A stretch of DNA of 23,592 bases from a bacterium (GTDB lineage Bacteria; UBA6262), in assembly GCA_028716025.1 (NCBI GenBank), contig JAQUQP010000009.1:1-23592 (forward strand). The letters are read 5' to 3'. Positions within the stretch are counted from its first letter, which is position 1, and every line of letters begins with the position of its first letter. Below, one piece after another: positions 1 to 8,500 of the stretch. Made by a program: the position numbers and the translations under genes. The notes under the pieces are model-generated. The model made no database searches, was not told the DNA's origin, and worked only from the letters and a program-made list of their open reading frames with translations.

Positions 1-944
1 GGCAATACTTTCTGTACTTCAATAATATCCATTAGTGGTTTATCGAGATCCAGGCCGCCAAAACGGTCGCTATTGGTTGTCTTTTGCCCTTCTTTAGCTG
101 CCGGTTGAGCCGTGCCTTTATTTTTAAGCTCTCTCAGTTTTTGCACAAAAGCCACATTTGAAGGATGCCCGCATTTGACGGCGATGATATGGGCTTTCAA
201 AGGCTGGCCGAGCAGGTAAAAATCACCGATCAAGTCCAGGATCTTATGCCGGACAAATTCATCCGGGAAACGCAATTCATTATGAATGTCTTTCTCTCCG
301 ATCACTACCGCGTTAGTCAGGCTGCCACCTTTGGCTAAGCCTTGCTTTTTTAAGGTTTCTATTTCAAAATCGAAACAAAAAGTCCTAGCTGGAGCCAGTT
401 CTTTTACAAAAGTTTCGGGCGTGACGGTAAAGCTGGCATGTTGGGATTTTACCAGCGGATGGTTATAAACCATGGTCAAGGTCACTTTAAAATCGTTGGC
501 CGGCAATGCGATAATACTTGTATCACCATGGACATAATATACCGGTTCTTTAAGTTCAAAATAGTGGCGGGGTGCGTCCTGTTCTACGGTACTGGTTTTT
601 TGTAAAGTCTGGATAAACGGAAGCGCGCTACCATCTCCCACCGGTGGTTCATTAGCGTTAATTTCTATAAAAGCATTATCTATCCCTAAACCGGCCAGTG
701 CGGAAAGTATGTGTTCCACGGTATGTACTTTCACACTGCCGATGCCGATATTGGTGCCACGTTTAACATCGATCAAATTGCCTATATCCGCAGCTATTTC
801 CCCTGAATTAGGTTGATCAATACGGATAAATTTAATGCCGGTATTTACCGGAGCTGGCTTAAAAGTGATCATTGTGGTACTGCCGGTATGCAATCCTACG
901 CCTGAAAATGAAACTGGTACTTTAAGGGTTTTTTGTTTTTCCAT
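1..944 (-). CDS. lpxC-fabZ: LpxC-FabZ bifunctional fusion (UDP-3-O-acyl-GlcNAc deacetylase / 3-hydroxyacyl-ACP dehydratase), 3' end cut by window edge
   Basis: The visible part encodes about 314 residues starting at an ATG (942-944) behind AGGAGG with a 4-nt spacer. Residues 1 to about 270 are LpxC, the zinc deacetylase that makes the committed step of lipid A synthesis in the cytoplasm. The family's zinc ligands and catalytic residues are visible: E77 and H78 in HTVEH, H233 and D237 in DEFVRHKILD, and H260 in KCGHPSN. A Lys/Gln-rich linker follows (about 272-297), and then MDIIEVQKVLP, which matches the start of FabZ just before its HRYPFLL motif. The protein therefore continues past LpxC's usual end (about 305 residues) into a FabZ dehydratase domain outside the window. 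Such fusions are known in Bacteroidetes and several candidate phyla. It lies 63 bp after lpxD. The LpxC part is certain; the FabZ part rests on about 11 residues. Confidence 0.93.
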   Translation of the reverse strand, partial: MEKQKTLKVPVSFSGVGLHTGSTTMITFKPAPVNTGIKFIRIDQPNSGEIAADIGNLIDVKRGTNIGIGSVKVHTVEHILSALAGLGIDNAFIEINANEPPVGDGSALPFIQTLQKTSTVEQDAPRHYFELKEPVYYVHGDTSIIALPANDFKVTLTMVYNHPLVKSQHASFTVTPETFVKELAPARTFCFDFEIETLKKQGLAKGGSLTNAVVIGEKDIHNELRFPDEFVRHKILDLIGDFYLLGQPLKAHIIAVKCGHPSNVAFVQKLRELKNKGTAQPAAKEGQKTTNSDRFGGLDLDKPLMDIIEVQKVL

Positions 945-961
945 TATGCCTCCTGTGTTAT

Positions 962-1000
962 ACAAATGCTAAATTCGAAATTCTAAATTCTAAATAAAGT
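962..1000. repeat. AT-rich degenerate intergenic repeat between lpxD and lpxC
   Basis: The gap holds near-tandem copies of a unit like AAATTCTAAATTC, about three in a row. The same vocabulary recurs in the gaps at 2950-3042 and 14116-14214, so this looks like one dispersed repeat family. It leaves the lpxC ribosome site intact. I see no convincing promoter here. Confidence 0.6.
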
Positions 1001-1007
1001 CAACTTA

Positions 1008-2033
1008 CTATTTTCTTTCAAGCTCTTCGATCCTTTTTTCCAATTCCTTCACCTTTTGATTCAGTTGCGGCAATCTATTTACTTCAGCATTGATCCTTTT
1101 GGCTAATTGGTGCGGCTGGGCCGGGTAACCGCTCACTATTTCCTTAGGCGGCACATCTTTGGTCACGCCAGCTTGGGCAGCTACGATACTGCCTTTGCCG
1201 ATAGTGATATGGCCGACGACACCAGCTTGTCCCGCGATAGTAACATTATCTTCTACCGTGGTACTGCCTGATATCCCGACTTGCGCCACAATAATACAAT
1301 TACGACCGATCTTCACGTTATGGGAGATCTGCACTAAATTATCAATTTTAGTCCCTGACCCGATCATAGTATCCCCGAGAGTCCCCCGGGCGATACAAAC
1401 ATTGGCCCCTATTTCTACGTTATCTTCTATTATGACCGTACCGACTTGCGGTATTTTTACATTTTCCCCGGCATTCGGGACAAACCCGAACCCGTCGCTG
1501 CCAATGACTGCGCCGGAATGGATAATGACCTTATTACCGATACTAATTTTTTCTCTGACTGAAATATTAGCATATAACCGGCAAGCATTGCCTATTTTAG
1601 ATCCTTTACCAATATAAGTACCTGGATAAATAACTGTCCCGTCGCCAATAGTCGCGCCTTCCTCTACTACTACAAAGGGGCCTATGGCCACATTCGCGCC
1701 TAGTTTTGCCTGGGGACTGATAACCGCTGAAGCATGCACTCCAACCGGAATTATTTGTTCCAGCGGATAGAAGACATCCAGGATCCTGGCAAAAGCCAGA
1801 TAGGGATTATCACAGATAATAGCTGCCATGTTCTGGATCGGCACCTCTGGTGAGATAATGATCGCTCCGGCGCTGGTTTGGGCCAGTTCCTTGATATACT
1901 TGGGATTAGACAAAAAAGTTATTTCATCCTGTTTTGCTTCCCTGATACCAGCCACCCCTTTGATCATTAATTGGGGATCTCCCAGGATCTTGCCGCCAAC
2001 CAGGGTAGCTAATTCAGCTAATGTTTTTTCCAT
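1008..2033 (-). CDS. lpxD: UDP-3-O-(3-hydroxyacyl)glucosamine N-acyltransferase LpxD
   Basis: LpxD adds the second 3-hydroxyacyl chain to UDP-acyl-glucosamine, the step after LpxC in lipid A synthesis. At 341 residues it has the family's usual length. The N-terminal domain (about 1-95, with TFLSNPKY near 39-46) binds the uridine nucleotide. Residues about 100-315 form a left-handed beta-helix of hexapeptide repeats of the (I/V)GxxxxI type. H238 in LVQISHNV is the expected catalytic histidine (H239 in E. coli). The C-terminal 30 residues are a charged helix, as in other LpxD proteins. The ATG start lies about 12 nt after AGGAG, a long spacing. That AGGAG sits inside one arm of a 15-bp inverted repeat (see 2043-2305), so translation may be controlled by RNA folding. 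The gene lies between skp and lpxC-fabZ. Confidence 0.97.
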   Translation of the reverse strand: MEKTLAELATLVGGKILGDPQLMIKGVAGIREAKQDEITFLSNPKYIKELAQTSAGAIIISPEVPIQNMAAIICDNPYLAFARILDVFYPLEQIIPVGVHASAVISPQAKLGANVAIGPFVVVEEGATIGDGTVIYPGTYIGKGSKIGNACRLYANISVREKISIGNKVIIHSGAVIGSDGFGFVPNAGENVKIPQVGTVIIEDNVEIGANVCIARGTLGDTMIGSGTKIDNLVQISHNVKIGRNCIIVAQVGISGSTTVEDNVTIAGQAGVVGHITIGKGSIVAAQAGVTKDVPPKEIVSGYPAQPHQLAKRINAEVNRLPQLNQKVKELEKRIEELERK

Positions 2034-2042
2034 TGTAGTGTT

Positions 2043-2305
2043 CTGTCTCCTAAATCTATTGTGATTTGAAAATCATCTTTAAGTCGAATTCCAGGAACAA
2101 CGACGAAGTCGTATCCTCTATGATACGTCGAGGAGAAGTGACACAAAAGTCGGCCAAAGATGACTTTCCCGCAGGGCTGAGGTCTTTTGTCCATATACTA
2201 TGTTGCTCTTCTTTTATCCCCCTTCTTGCTTTCGCAAGAAAGCAGGGGGACGGCACTCCTCGCTCCTAAAATCCCTCCAGCAATGCCAAGAGACTTAGGA
2301 GACAG
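2043..2305 (-). other. Highly structured intergenic element (MITE-like repeat or cis-acting RNA) before lpxD
   Basis: The 276-bp gap between skp and lpxD is almost filled by nested inverted repeats. The outer arms are 2043-2057 (CTGTCTCCTAAATCT) and 2291-2305 (AGACTTAGGAGACAG). They pair over 15 positions, and the one mismatch becomes a G-U pair only in RNA from the minus strand. Inside are CGAGGAG/CTCCTCG (2129-2135 with 2256-2262), CGTATC/GATACG (2110-2127), ACAAAAG/CTTTTGT (2143-2149 with 2184-2190), and a strong hairpin at 2218-2249 (CCCCC plus TTCTTGC, loop TTTC, GCAAGAA, bulge, GGGGG). The short reading frames on both strands here are by-products of the palindromes. It could be a non-autonomous mobile palindrome, a structured leader for lpxD, or both. 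Confidence 0.65.
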
Positions 2306-2309
2306 GATT

Positions 2310-2930
2310 CTATTCCTCTTTTATGTTCAAACGGTATGGTGAAGGTTCTTCCCGTTTAGCCGGCAAGGGTTCCTGATTGGGGGGAGCAGGCATATATCCA
2401 GAAGTCTGGCTGCTTAAGGGAGCCATGCCCCCTTCCACAGCCTTTAAGACGTCTTCGGTGATGTTCCAGGAATCAATACCAAAAATTACATTATTTTTAT
2501 CGAGGATCAGCGAAAAACTTTTTTCTTTGCCCACTTGCTGTACTGCGGCGTATATTTTGGCCAGGATATTCTGGGTTAAATCAGATTCCTTTTTAGAGAG
2601 TTCACTCTCTGAATCCTCGGTGAATTTCTGCAGTTCTTGCGCCTTGCGGTCTATTTCTTGGGCCTTGTTTTTCTTATCTTCCATCGAAATCGTACTTTGT
2701 TGCGCATCCAATTCTTCGCGCAGATTTTTAACTTCATCACTCATTTTTTGTATCGTATCCTGTTTAGATTTGATCTCTTTTTCTAAAACCAATTTGTTTT
2801 TTTTAGTTTCCGAATACTGGTCAAAGATCGAAGCAATATCTACATACCCGATCTTTAATCCTGCAGCCAAAGCTATCCCTGCTGTAGTCAATATTACACT
2901 GAGTATTATCGCTGCCACAAATTTTTTCAT
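2310..2930 (-). CDS. skp: OmpH/Skp-family periplasmic chaperone
   Basis: Skp binds unfolded outer-membrane proteins in the periplasm and passes them to BamA. The 206-residue protein begins with a signal peptide (residues 1-22, MKK, a hydrophobic core, then ALA). The family's opening motif follows as KIGYVDIASIF (26-36). Residues about 40-130 are rich in Lys, Glu and Gln and predict the long coiled-coil tentacles. A second conserved block (about 130-165, FSLILDKNNVIFG) packs on the trimer body. The Pro-rich tail after about 170 is longer than in E. coli Skp. The ATG follows AGGAGG with a 5-nt gap. The gene is 119 bp after bamA, the standard partner. Mature length and motifs make the family certain; the tail has no clear role. 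Confidence 0.93.
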   Translation of the reverse strand: MKKFVAAIILSVILTTAGIALAAGLKIGYVDIASIFDQYSETKKNKLVLEKEIKSKQDTIQKMSDEVKNLREELDAQQSTISMEDKKNKAQEIDRKAQELQKFTEDSESELSKKESDLTQNILAKIYAAVQQVGKEKSFSLILDKNNVIFGIDSWNITEDVLKAVEGGMAPLSSQTSGYMPAPPNQEPLPAKREEPSPYRLNIKEE

Positions 2931-2949
2931 CTATTCCTCCTATCTCAAA

Positions 2950-3042
2950 AATAAAATATTCAATATCAAAATCACAAATCAAAATTCAAAAATATAAATT
3001 TCCCTTCCCTTCATTTTGATTTTCGATATTTGATCTTTGATC
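2950..3042. repeat. AT-rich imperfect inverted repeat between bamA and skp
   Basis: One arm (about 2961-2992, rich in ATATCAAAATC and CAAATCAAAATTC) is imperfectly complementary to the other (about 3013-3042, ATTTTGATTTTCGATATTTGATC). A purine/pyrimidine-rich centre (CCCTTCCCTTC on plus) separates them. The gap is 119 bp and holds no gene. The wording is that of the repeats at 962-1000 and 14116-14214. The hairpin could slow or partly end transcription after bamA, but there is no U-tract typical of an intrinsic terminator. Confidence 0.55.
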
Positions 3043-3049
3043 TTTCTTC

Positions 3050-5458
3050 TTAAAATACTGGTCCGATGCTGAAATAGAATTGTGTTTTTGCTTCACCTTC
3101 CCGGTGATTCAAACCATAGCCCCAATCAAACCTGATCGGGAACATAGGCAAAGTGAAACGCAGGCTGAATCCCACCCCTTGCTTCATGGCATAGTCATAA
3201 TGCCCCAGCTTGGTCGTATTCCAGGTATTACCGGCATCATAAAAAAATGCCCCCCGGAGAATAGTCTGCCTTTTTTCCCTGATAATGGGGAAACTATATT
3301 CCAGGTTAACCAGGGAAACAAATTTTCCGCCGCTGATCTCCCCGATCTCACCCCGGTAATCATATCCACGAACAGTTTCCGCTCCGCCCAGGTAGAACCG
3401 TTCATAAACCGGCACGGTAGCACTATCGCCATACTTGTTAACTATCCCGAACATACCGTGCAAACCCCATACAAACTTCCAGATACTAGGGAAAAACCAG
3501 GATGTTTCCAGGCTTAATTTTTGAAAATCATTGTCTCCTGACAGCAAACCACCAGCAACGCTGTAACTGATAATATGATTGGACCCGGTTGTCGCGTCAA
3601 AAACATTGTCTCTGGTATCCCGGGAAAAACCAAGTGAAACCCTGCTGGTCTCTACTGTTCCGCGGTCTACTTCTTGCCTCATAGTTTCGCTGAGTTTGTC
3701 CCTCTCGGTCAGGTTCTGTATCCCGATGCCTTCATAAGAATATCCCACGGAAGCATTATATATCTCTTTAAATCGCCGGCCGAAATTAATACCGCCTCCA
3801 GTCCTGGTTTCTGCATAAAAATCAACATTAGTAGGCTGCTGGTCTTCAGGTATGGCTTGACCGTTCTCATCCACAGTCTGGGTCCAGTAATAGTTCTTTT
3901 CCCTGCGGGTATCAAAGACATTCGCTCCGAATGAGTAAAATGAACGCAAAAACCACGGTTCAAAAAAACTGACTTCATAATTCTGCCGTAACGAACCGAT
4001 CTCATACATCAGATTCACCCGTTGGCCGCGTCCCAGCAGATTATTGATCTGCACTTGCATATTGCCCACAACCTTATCTACGGTACTGTATCCTAATCCC
4101 ACGCTAAGGACATTAACCTGCGATTTTTCTTTGACGTTAAAGATCAAGTCCAAATGGTCTTCCGGTTTTTCCTGATTAGGCCTGGTATCCAGGCTTACAT
4201 CTTCAAAAAAACCTAAATTATACAACCGCTCCTGGCTGCGGCGCACCCTGGTCATGCTCAAGGGATCGCCTTGGTTTAGCAGGATTTCCCTTTGGATCAC
4301 ATAATCTTTCGTAATCTCATTGCCGGCGATCTCCACCTGGCCGACATAAGCCAGCGGTCCTTCCGCTATCTGATACTCAATATCCATGACCTGGGTATCA
4401 TCATGGGTGGTCACTTTTGGACTTATCCGGGCAAAAACATATCCTTTATCAGCGTACATAGCCTGGATATTAGCCGTCGCCTGGTCAAAATCTTCCTGGC
4501 TGAACAGCCGGTTTGCCTTAACAGTTAAATCTTTATGGAAATCTTTTTCCAACAGTACCGTATTCCCGGTAAAGGTGATCTTGCCGATCTTATAACGCAA
4601 TCCTTCATACAAGGTAATTTTAACCGTCATTTGGGAATGATCTTCATTATAGGTGATCTGGGGTTCATCCATTTTGAAATTATAAAAACCACGTTTCCGG
4701 TAATACTTCTCCAGGTCTTCCATGCCTTTGGTAAATGTTTCTTCCTTGTATATTTTACCTTTTCTTATTTTCGTTATGCCCTGGACTTTTTTGGCCTTTA
4801 TGAACTGATTACCGGTCACTTCCACATTTGCTATCTTGATCTTATTACCTTCAGTAATAAAAAAAGTCAGTACTTGCCTGCCCTCCTCCAGGTCAGTGGT
4901 AAACGTCTCTACTTTTACTTCCGCGTAGCCTTTATCCTTATACTTAGTGATGATCTTATGTATAGATTCTTCCAACTTGCCTTCGTTGATCGCTTCTTTC
5001 TCCTTGATCGTAACTTCATCTAGTAAGGCTGAAGCTTTAAAAGCCTTGTTTCCTTTAAAATCTATCTGCTTGATGATCTTTTTTTCCACCACGATAAAAA
5101 GTACCTGGACGCCTCCTTCTTTATCATTGACATCCACATTAATGGAAGAGAATAAGTTTAGATCAAACATAGCCCGTAAATCATTATCCACGGTTTCTTG
5201 TTTGTAATTCTGGCCTTTGCGGGTTTTAGTTACTTCCCAGATGCTTTTAAGCGGCACGTTCTTTAAACCCTGCAATCCAACTTCAACGATCTTTTTCCCC
5301 TCCGGTGATTCATTGCTACTGGCGGCTGGAGTAATACTGCCTGCCGCGGGCATTGAAGCTGGCGGTTCAGCCGCTATGGATAGAGTATATACTGCTAAAA
5401 CCAACAATCCTAAAAAAATGAATACTTTAAAAATACCCTGAGATAATCTATTCTTCAA
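3050..5458 (-). CDS. bamA: Outer-membrane protein assembly factor BamA
   Basis: BamA (Omp85 family) folds and inserts beta-barrel proteins into the outer membrane. The 802-residue product starts at a TTG behind AGGGGG with a 5-nt spacer. It has a signal peptide (about 1-30, ending near SIAAEPP) and a short Ala/Ser/Pro linker. POTRA domains cover about residues 57-450, with the repeated pattern of a hydrophobic strand, GNxxF/GLFxxV-like turns and a closing strand (for example FKGNKAF, VTGNQFI, FTGNTVL, IAGNEIT). The barrel follows at about 455-802. VRGY at 696-699 is the conserved loop-6 VRGF-type motif, and the chain ends in Phe, as outer-membrane barrels do. It lies 82 bp after tamB with its own likely promoter (5489-5517), and skp follows. 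Confidence 0.97.
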   Translation of the reverse strand: MKNRLSQGIFKVFIFLGLLVLAVYTLSIAAEPPASMPAAGSITPAASSNESPEGKKIVEVGLQGLKNVPLKSIWEVTKTRKGQNYKQETVDNDLRAMFDLNLFSSINVDVNDKEGGVQVLFIVVEKKIIKQIDFKGNKAFKASALLDEVTIKEKEAINEGKLEESIHKIITKYKDKGYAEVKVETFTTDLEEGRQVLTFFITEGNKIKIANVEVTGNQFIKAKKVQGITKIRKGKIYKEETFTKGMEDLEKYYRKRGFYNFKMDEPQITYNEDHSQMTVKITLYEGLRYKIGKITFTGNTVLLEKDFHKDLTVKANRLFSQEDFDQATANIQAMYADKGYVFARISPKVTTHDDTQVMDIEYQIAEGPLAYVGQVEIAGNEITKDYVIQREILLNQGDPLSMTRVRRSQERLYNLGFFEDVSLDTRPNQEKPEDHLDLIFNVKEKSQVNVLSVGLGYSTVDKVVGNMQVQINNLLGRGQRVNLMYEIGSLRQNYEVSFFEPWFLRSFYSFGANVFDTRREKNYYWTQTVDENGQAIPEDQQPTNVDFYAETRTGGGINFGRRFKEIYNASVGYSYEGIGIQNLTERDKLSETMRQEVDRGTVETSRVSLGFSRDTRDNVFDATTGSNHIISYSVAGGLLSGDNDFQKLSLETSWFFPSIWKFVWGLHGMFGIVNKYGDSATVPVYERFYLGGAETVRGYDYRGEIGEISGGKFVSLVNLEYSFPIIREKRQTILRGAFFYDAGNTWNTTKLGHYDYAMKQGVGFSLRFTLPMFPIRFDWGYGLNHREGEAKTQFYFSIGPVF

Positions 5459-5488
5459 CTAATCCCCCTTTGCGTATTTATTTATGCT

Positions 5489-5517
5489 ATCATAAAAAAG
5501 CTGTTTTTCCAAGTAAA
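5489..5517 (-). promoter_or_regulatory. Likely sigma-70-type promoter of bamA
   Basis: On the minus strand, TTTACT (5512-5517, 4 of 6 matches to TTGACA) is followed after 17 nt by TATGAT (5489-5494, 5 of 6 matches to TATAAT). The spacing is ideal. It lies in the 82-bp gap between tamB and bamA, about 30 nt before the bamA TTG, so bamA could be transcribed independently of tamB. This rests on motif matching only. Confidence 0.55.
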
Positions 5518-5540
5518 TTATCCCTAAAACTACACCTTGA

Positions 5541-8500
5541 TCAGAACCTGATCTGATTTTCTATCCCCATAAACCTCTCATTTTCATCGATCCTCATTTT
5601 CAAGTGTTTGCTTCCTTTCAAGTGATAATCCATCTCCACCTGGTGCTTCAAAGACAACTTATTTGAATTAAGCTCCTCTTCCAGAACAGTATTATATCCC
5701 AGGAAAAAGCGATTTCCGAGATATTTGCCGATACTAACACTGGATCCTCTCCACACCGTGCCAGCGCTACCCTCAGCGGCATGCTGGGTTACTTCGGTCC
5801 TGATGCGCACAACATCAATCACCCGGTCCAAGCCCAGGTTTTTAACCACTGGTTTGATTATCCTGGTGTTCAGGGTTGTATCTACGATCTTAAGCATTTC
5901 CTTTACTAAAACCTTATTCTGTTCTTCCCCGGCCAATTGATTGATCTCTGGCCCGTAGACCAGCATATTGATGACTTTCTGCTCGGTCATTTGCGGGTCA
6001 TTGCGGCTAGTGAAGCGGGGATGAATATCCTCCAGCTTATTTTTACTAACCGTCAGGATCACCATGTCCTGAGCCACCTGGGCTTCAGCAGTACCAGCCA
6101 AGTAAGCGGTATTATTGTAGAAATCCAGGATTGCTTCCCTGATCCTGAAGTCATTACCCAGGTATTGCAAAGTACCGCGCACCGCTTCAACCTTTCCTGA
6201 AACGTTCAGGGTATCAGTAGGGCCCGTAAATACCAGCTTACCTCTGACATTAACTTCTACTAATTCATTTTCATACCAGGTATTTTCTCCCCCCGAGATC
6301 GCCAGGTTCCAGCGAGCGTAATCAAGCCAATCCGTGGAAGATAGGCCATTGGCAGACCTTTTCGGCGGATAAGTCAAATGAGTATTGGTTAGGATTATGT
6401 CTCCAGTAAGCTGATAATCTTTAAGTTGTCCCAGGGCATGCACCTCACCGGCTATTTCTCCCCGGTCTATAAAACCAGGGATAGCCACTTGGATACCGCG
6501 TTTCCCGGAGGCATTCATAGTTAAGTCAAAATCTCCCGGCGCGGACATCCCTAAGTCTACGTAACCGGCTAGGTTCAAGGTTCCATCTCCGACTACTCCT
6601 GAACAATTGCCAATATAAATTTTATTGTCGGTTATCCGTAATTTAACTTCTGCTGCATTAATTCTTTTGACCATTCTGGCCGGATAAAGTTCCCCGCGGT
6701 CGATGGAGAAGACACCGTTAAGTACAGGATTGCTTTTTTTCCCCGTCACGGTTAAGTCGGCTGACAGCAGCCCTTTGGCTTTTTTAAAATATTCCGGCCA
6801 CAATCCGAGTAACTCGCAAGAACTGTCCGGTAAGCTTATTTTGAGGTTATATTCTCCCTGTTCCGCCAGGGGTATAGTACCATTCGCCTGCACCCTGTAG
6901 CGCTTATTACCGCGCAGTTCCGCCGTTCCCAGGGTCAATAAGTCATCCACGATGGTAAATTCTCCGGTAAACGTATTATAATTAAGCCCACCAATTGTTC
7001 CTTCATAACTTTGGAACGTGCAATCTATGTCCGGACTTGACCAGCGTCCCTGGATATCTATATTGAATGTGGCTCTTCCAGTTACCGGTAGTTTCAGATT
7101 CAGCAATTCAGTGATCGTACCCGTATAAACACCTTGATTCCGGGTTGCCATGAACAAACTGATATTTTGCAGATACTTAATCTTACCGCTGGCGTGCATG
7201 ATCTCTTTATTTTTTTCGAAAAAGACGATATCGTCAAATACATACTCCTGCGCCGCAGGTTTTAAAACAGTCCCGGTGATGATTTTTTCTTTATTAGCTA
7301 ATGGCAAAAACTCGATTTTTTCATTCTGCCAGCTTAAACGTACTTTTTCCCCGCTAAATTGGTGCTGGTTGATCCAGAAATTCTTAACAACTATAGTAAA
7401 ATCTTCTTTTTCACCTATTATGGACAAGTCACCAAAAAGCACTGTTTGATTTAGTTTAACATTGCGCAGTCCCAAATTACAATTAAAAGACATTTGATCT
7501 TTTTCTCCGATAGCCAAGGTACTGCCTTTTTCCAGATATACCTTGCTTTCCTTATCTTCTACCCGTAAAGTTTCAAAAGTAATGACCCCTTTTTTTACTT
7601 TAAAATCACTGCTTACTTCACTGGGACGGAGCCCGGCATAAATAAAATTATGGATCAGGATGTTACCTTCTACCAAAGGTTCTTGACGGCTACCAGTTAC
7701 TTTCACTTCTGCCTGGACCTGGCCCTGTAAGCCTTTTATATCTGTGACCGGCCTAACCAGGTTAGCTAATTCAGCCTGATTAATCTGCAGGTTAAACCAC
7801 CACGGCTTCTTTTCATCAAATGGTATTTTACCTGCGGCCAGGTATTCCCCCCGATCTTTTACTAATTCGAGATTAGTGAGATAAAGAATGCCGGATTGGC
7901 AACGCCACAAACCATCGATCCGGTCATAAGCCAGGTTATGCCAAGAACCCGGGCCGATAACCAGGTTTCCTTTTAAAACCGGATCGGCAATGGTACCGGT
8001 TATATCTGCTGCCAAGTTCAACGATCCTGACATTCTGTCCAAAGCTTTGATCCGCCAGATGGTATTGGCCTGGGCAATATTATCCAGATCAATCTTCAGT
8101 GATCCCCGGAGACTGGGCTTATCCTGGATCATTAAGACGCTTTCCAGTAGATAAGCTTTGCCTAGCTGTGCGGTCAAGGTTAATTTTTGTTTACTTTGGC
8201 CGATACGACCGGTTAATTCCTGCGGCTGATTATTGATATTAAACTTTTCACTGGACAAATCACCTCTGAATTCAACTTGGCTGTTATATTTCAGCCAACC
8301 GGTACATTTAATAACACCATCCAGTTGCGGCAGGCGATACGCGTTCCCGGGTAAAGAACTTACAAACCGGTCAAATTTACATATGATTTCGGCTTTGTTT
8401 TCTTTTTCTTTCTGCAGGTCAACCCACCAGGAAGCATGCACTTTTCCTTCTTGAGCCATGGTACCGATGGTCCCCTGAAAAAGCTTATCCTGGTTAAAAA

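Noticed and set aside
2056..2269. Two overlapping reading frames of 66-67 codons on opposite strands between skp and lpxD
   Set aside because: They mirror each other within a palindromic element, have no ribosome site or family resemblance, and arise from the inverted repeats.
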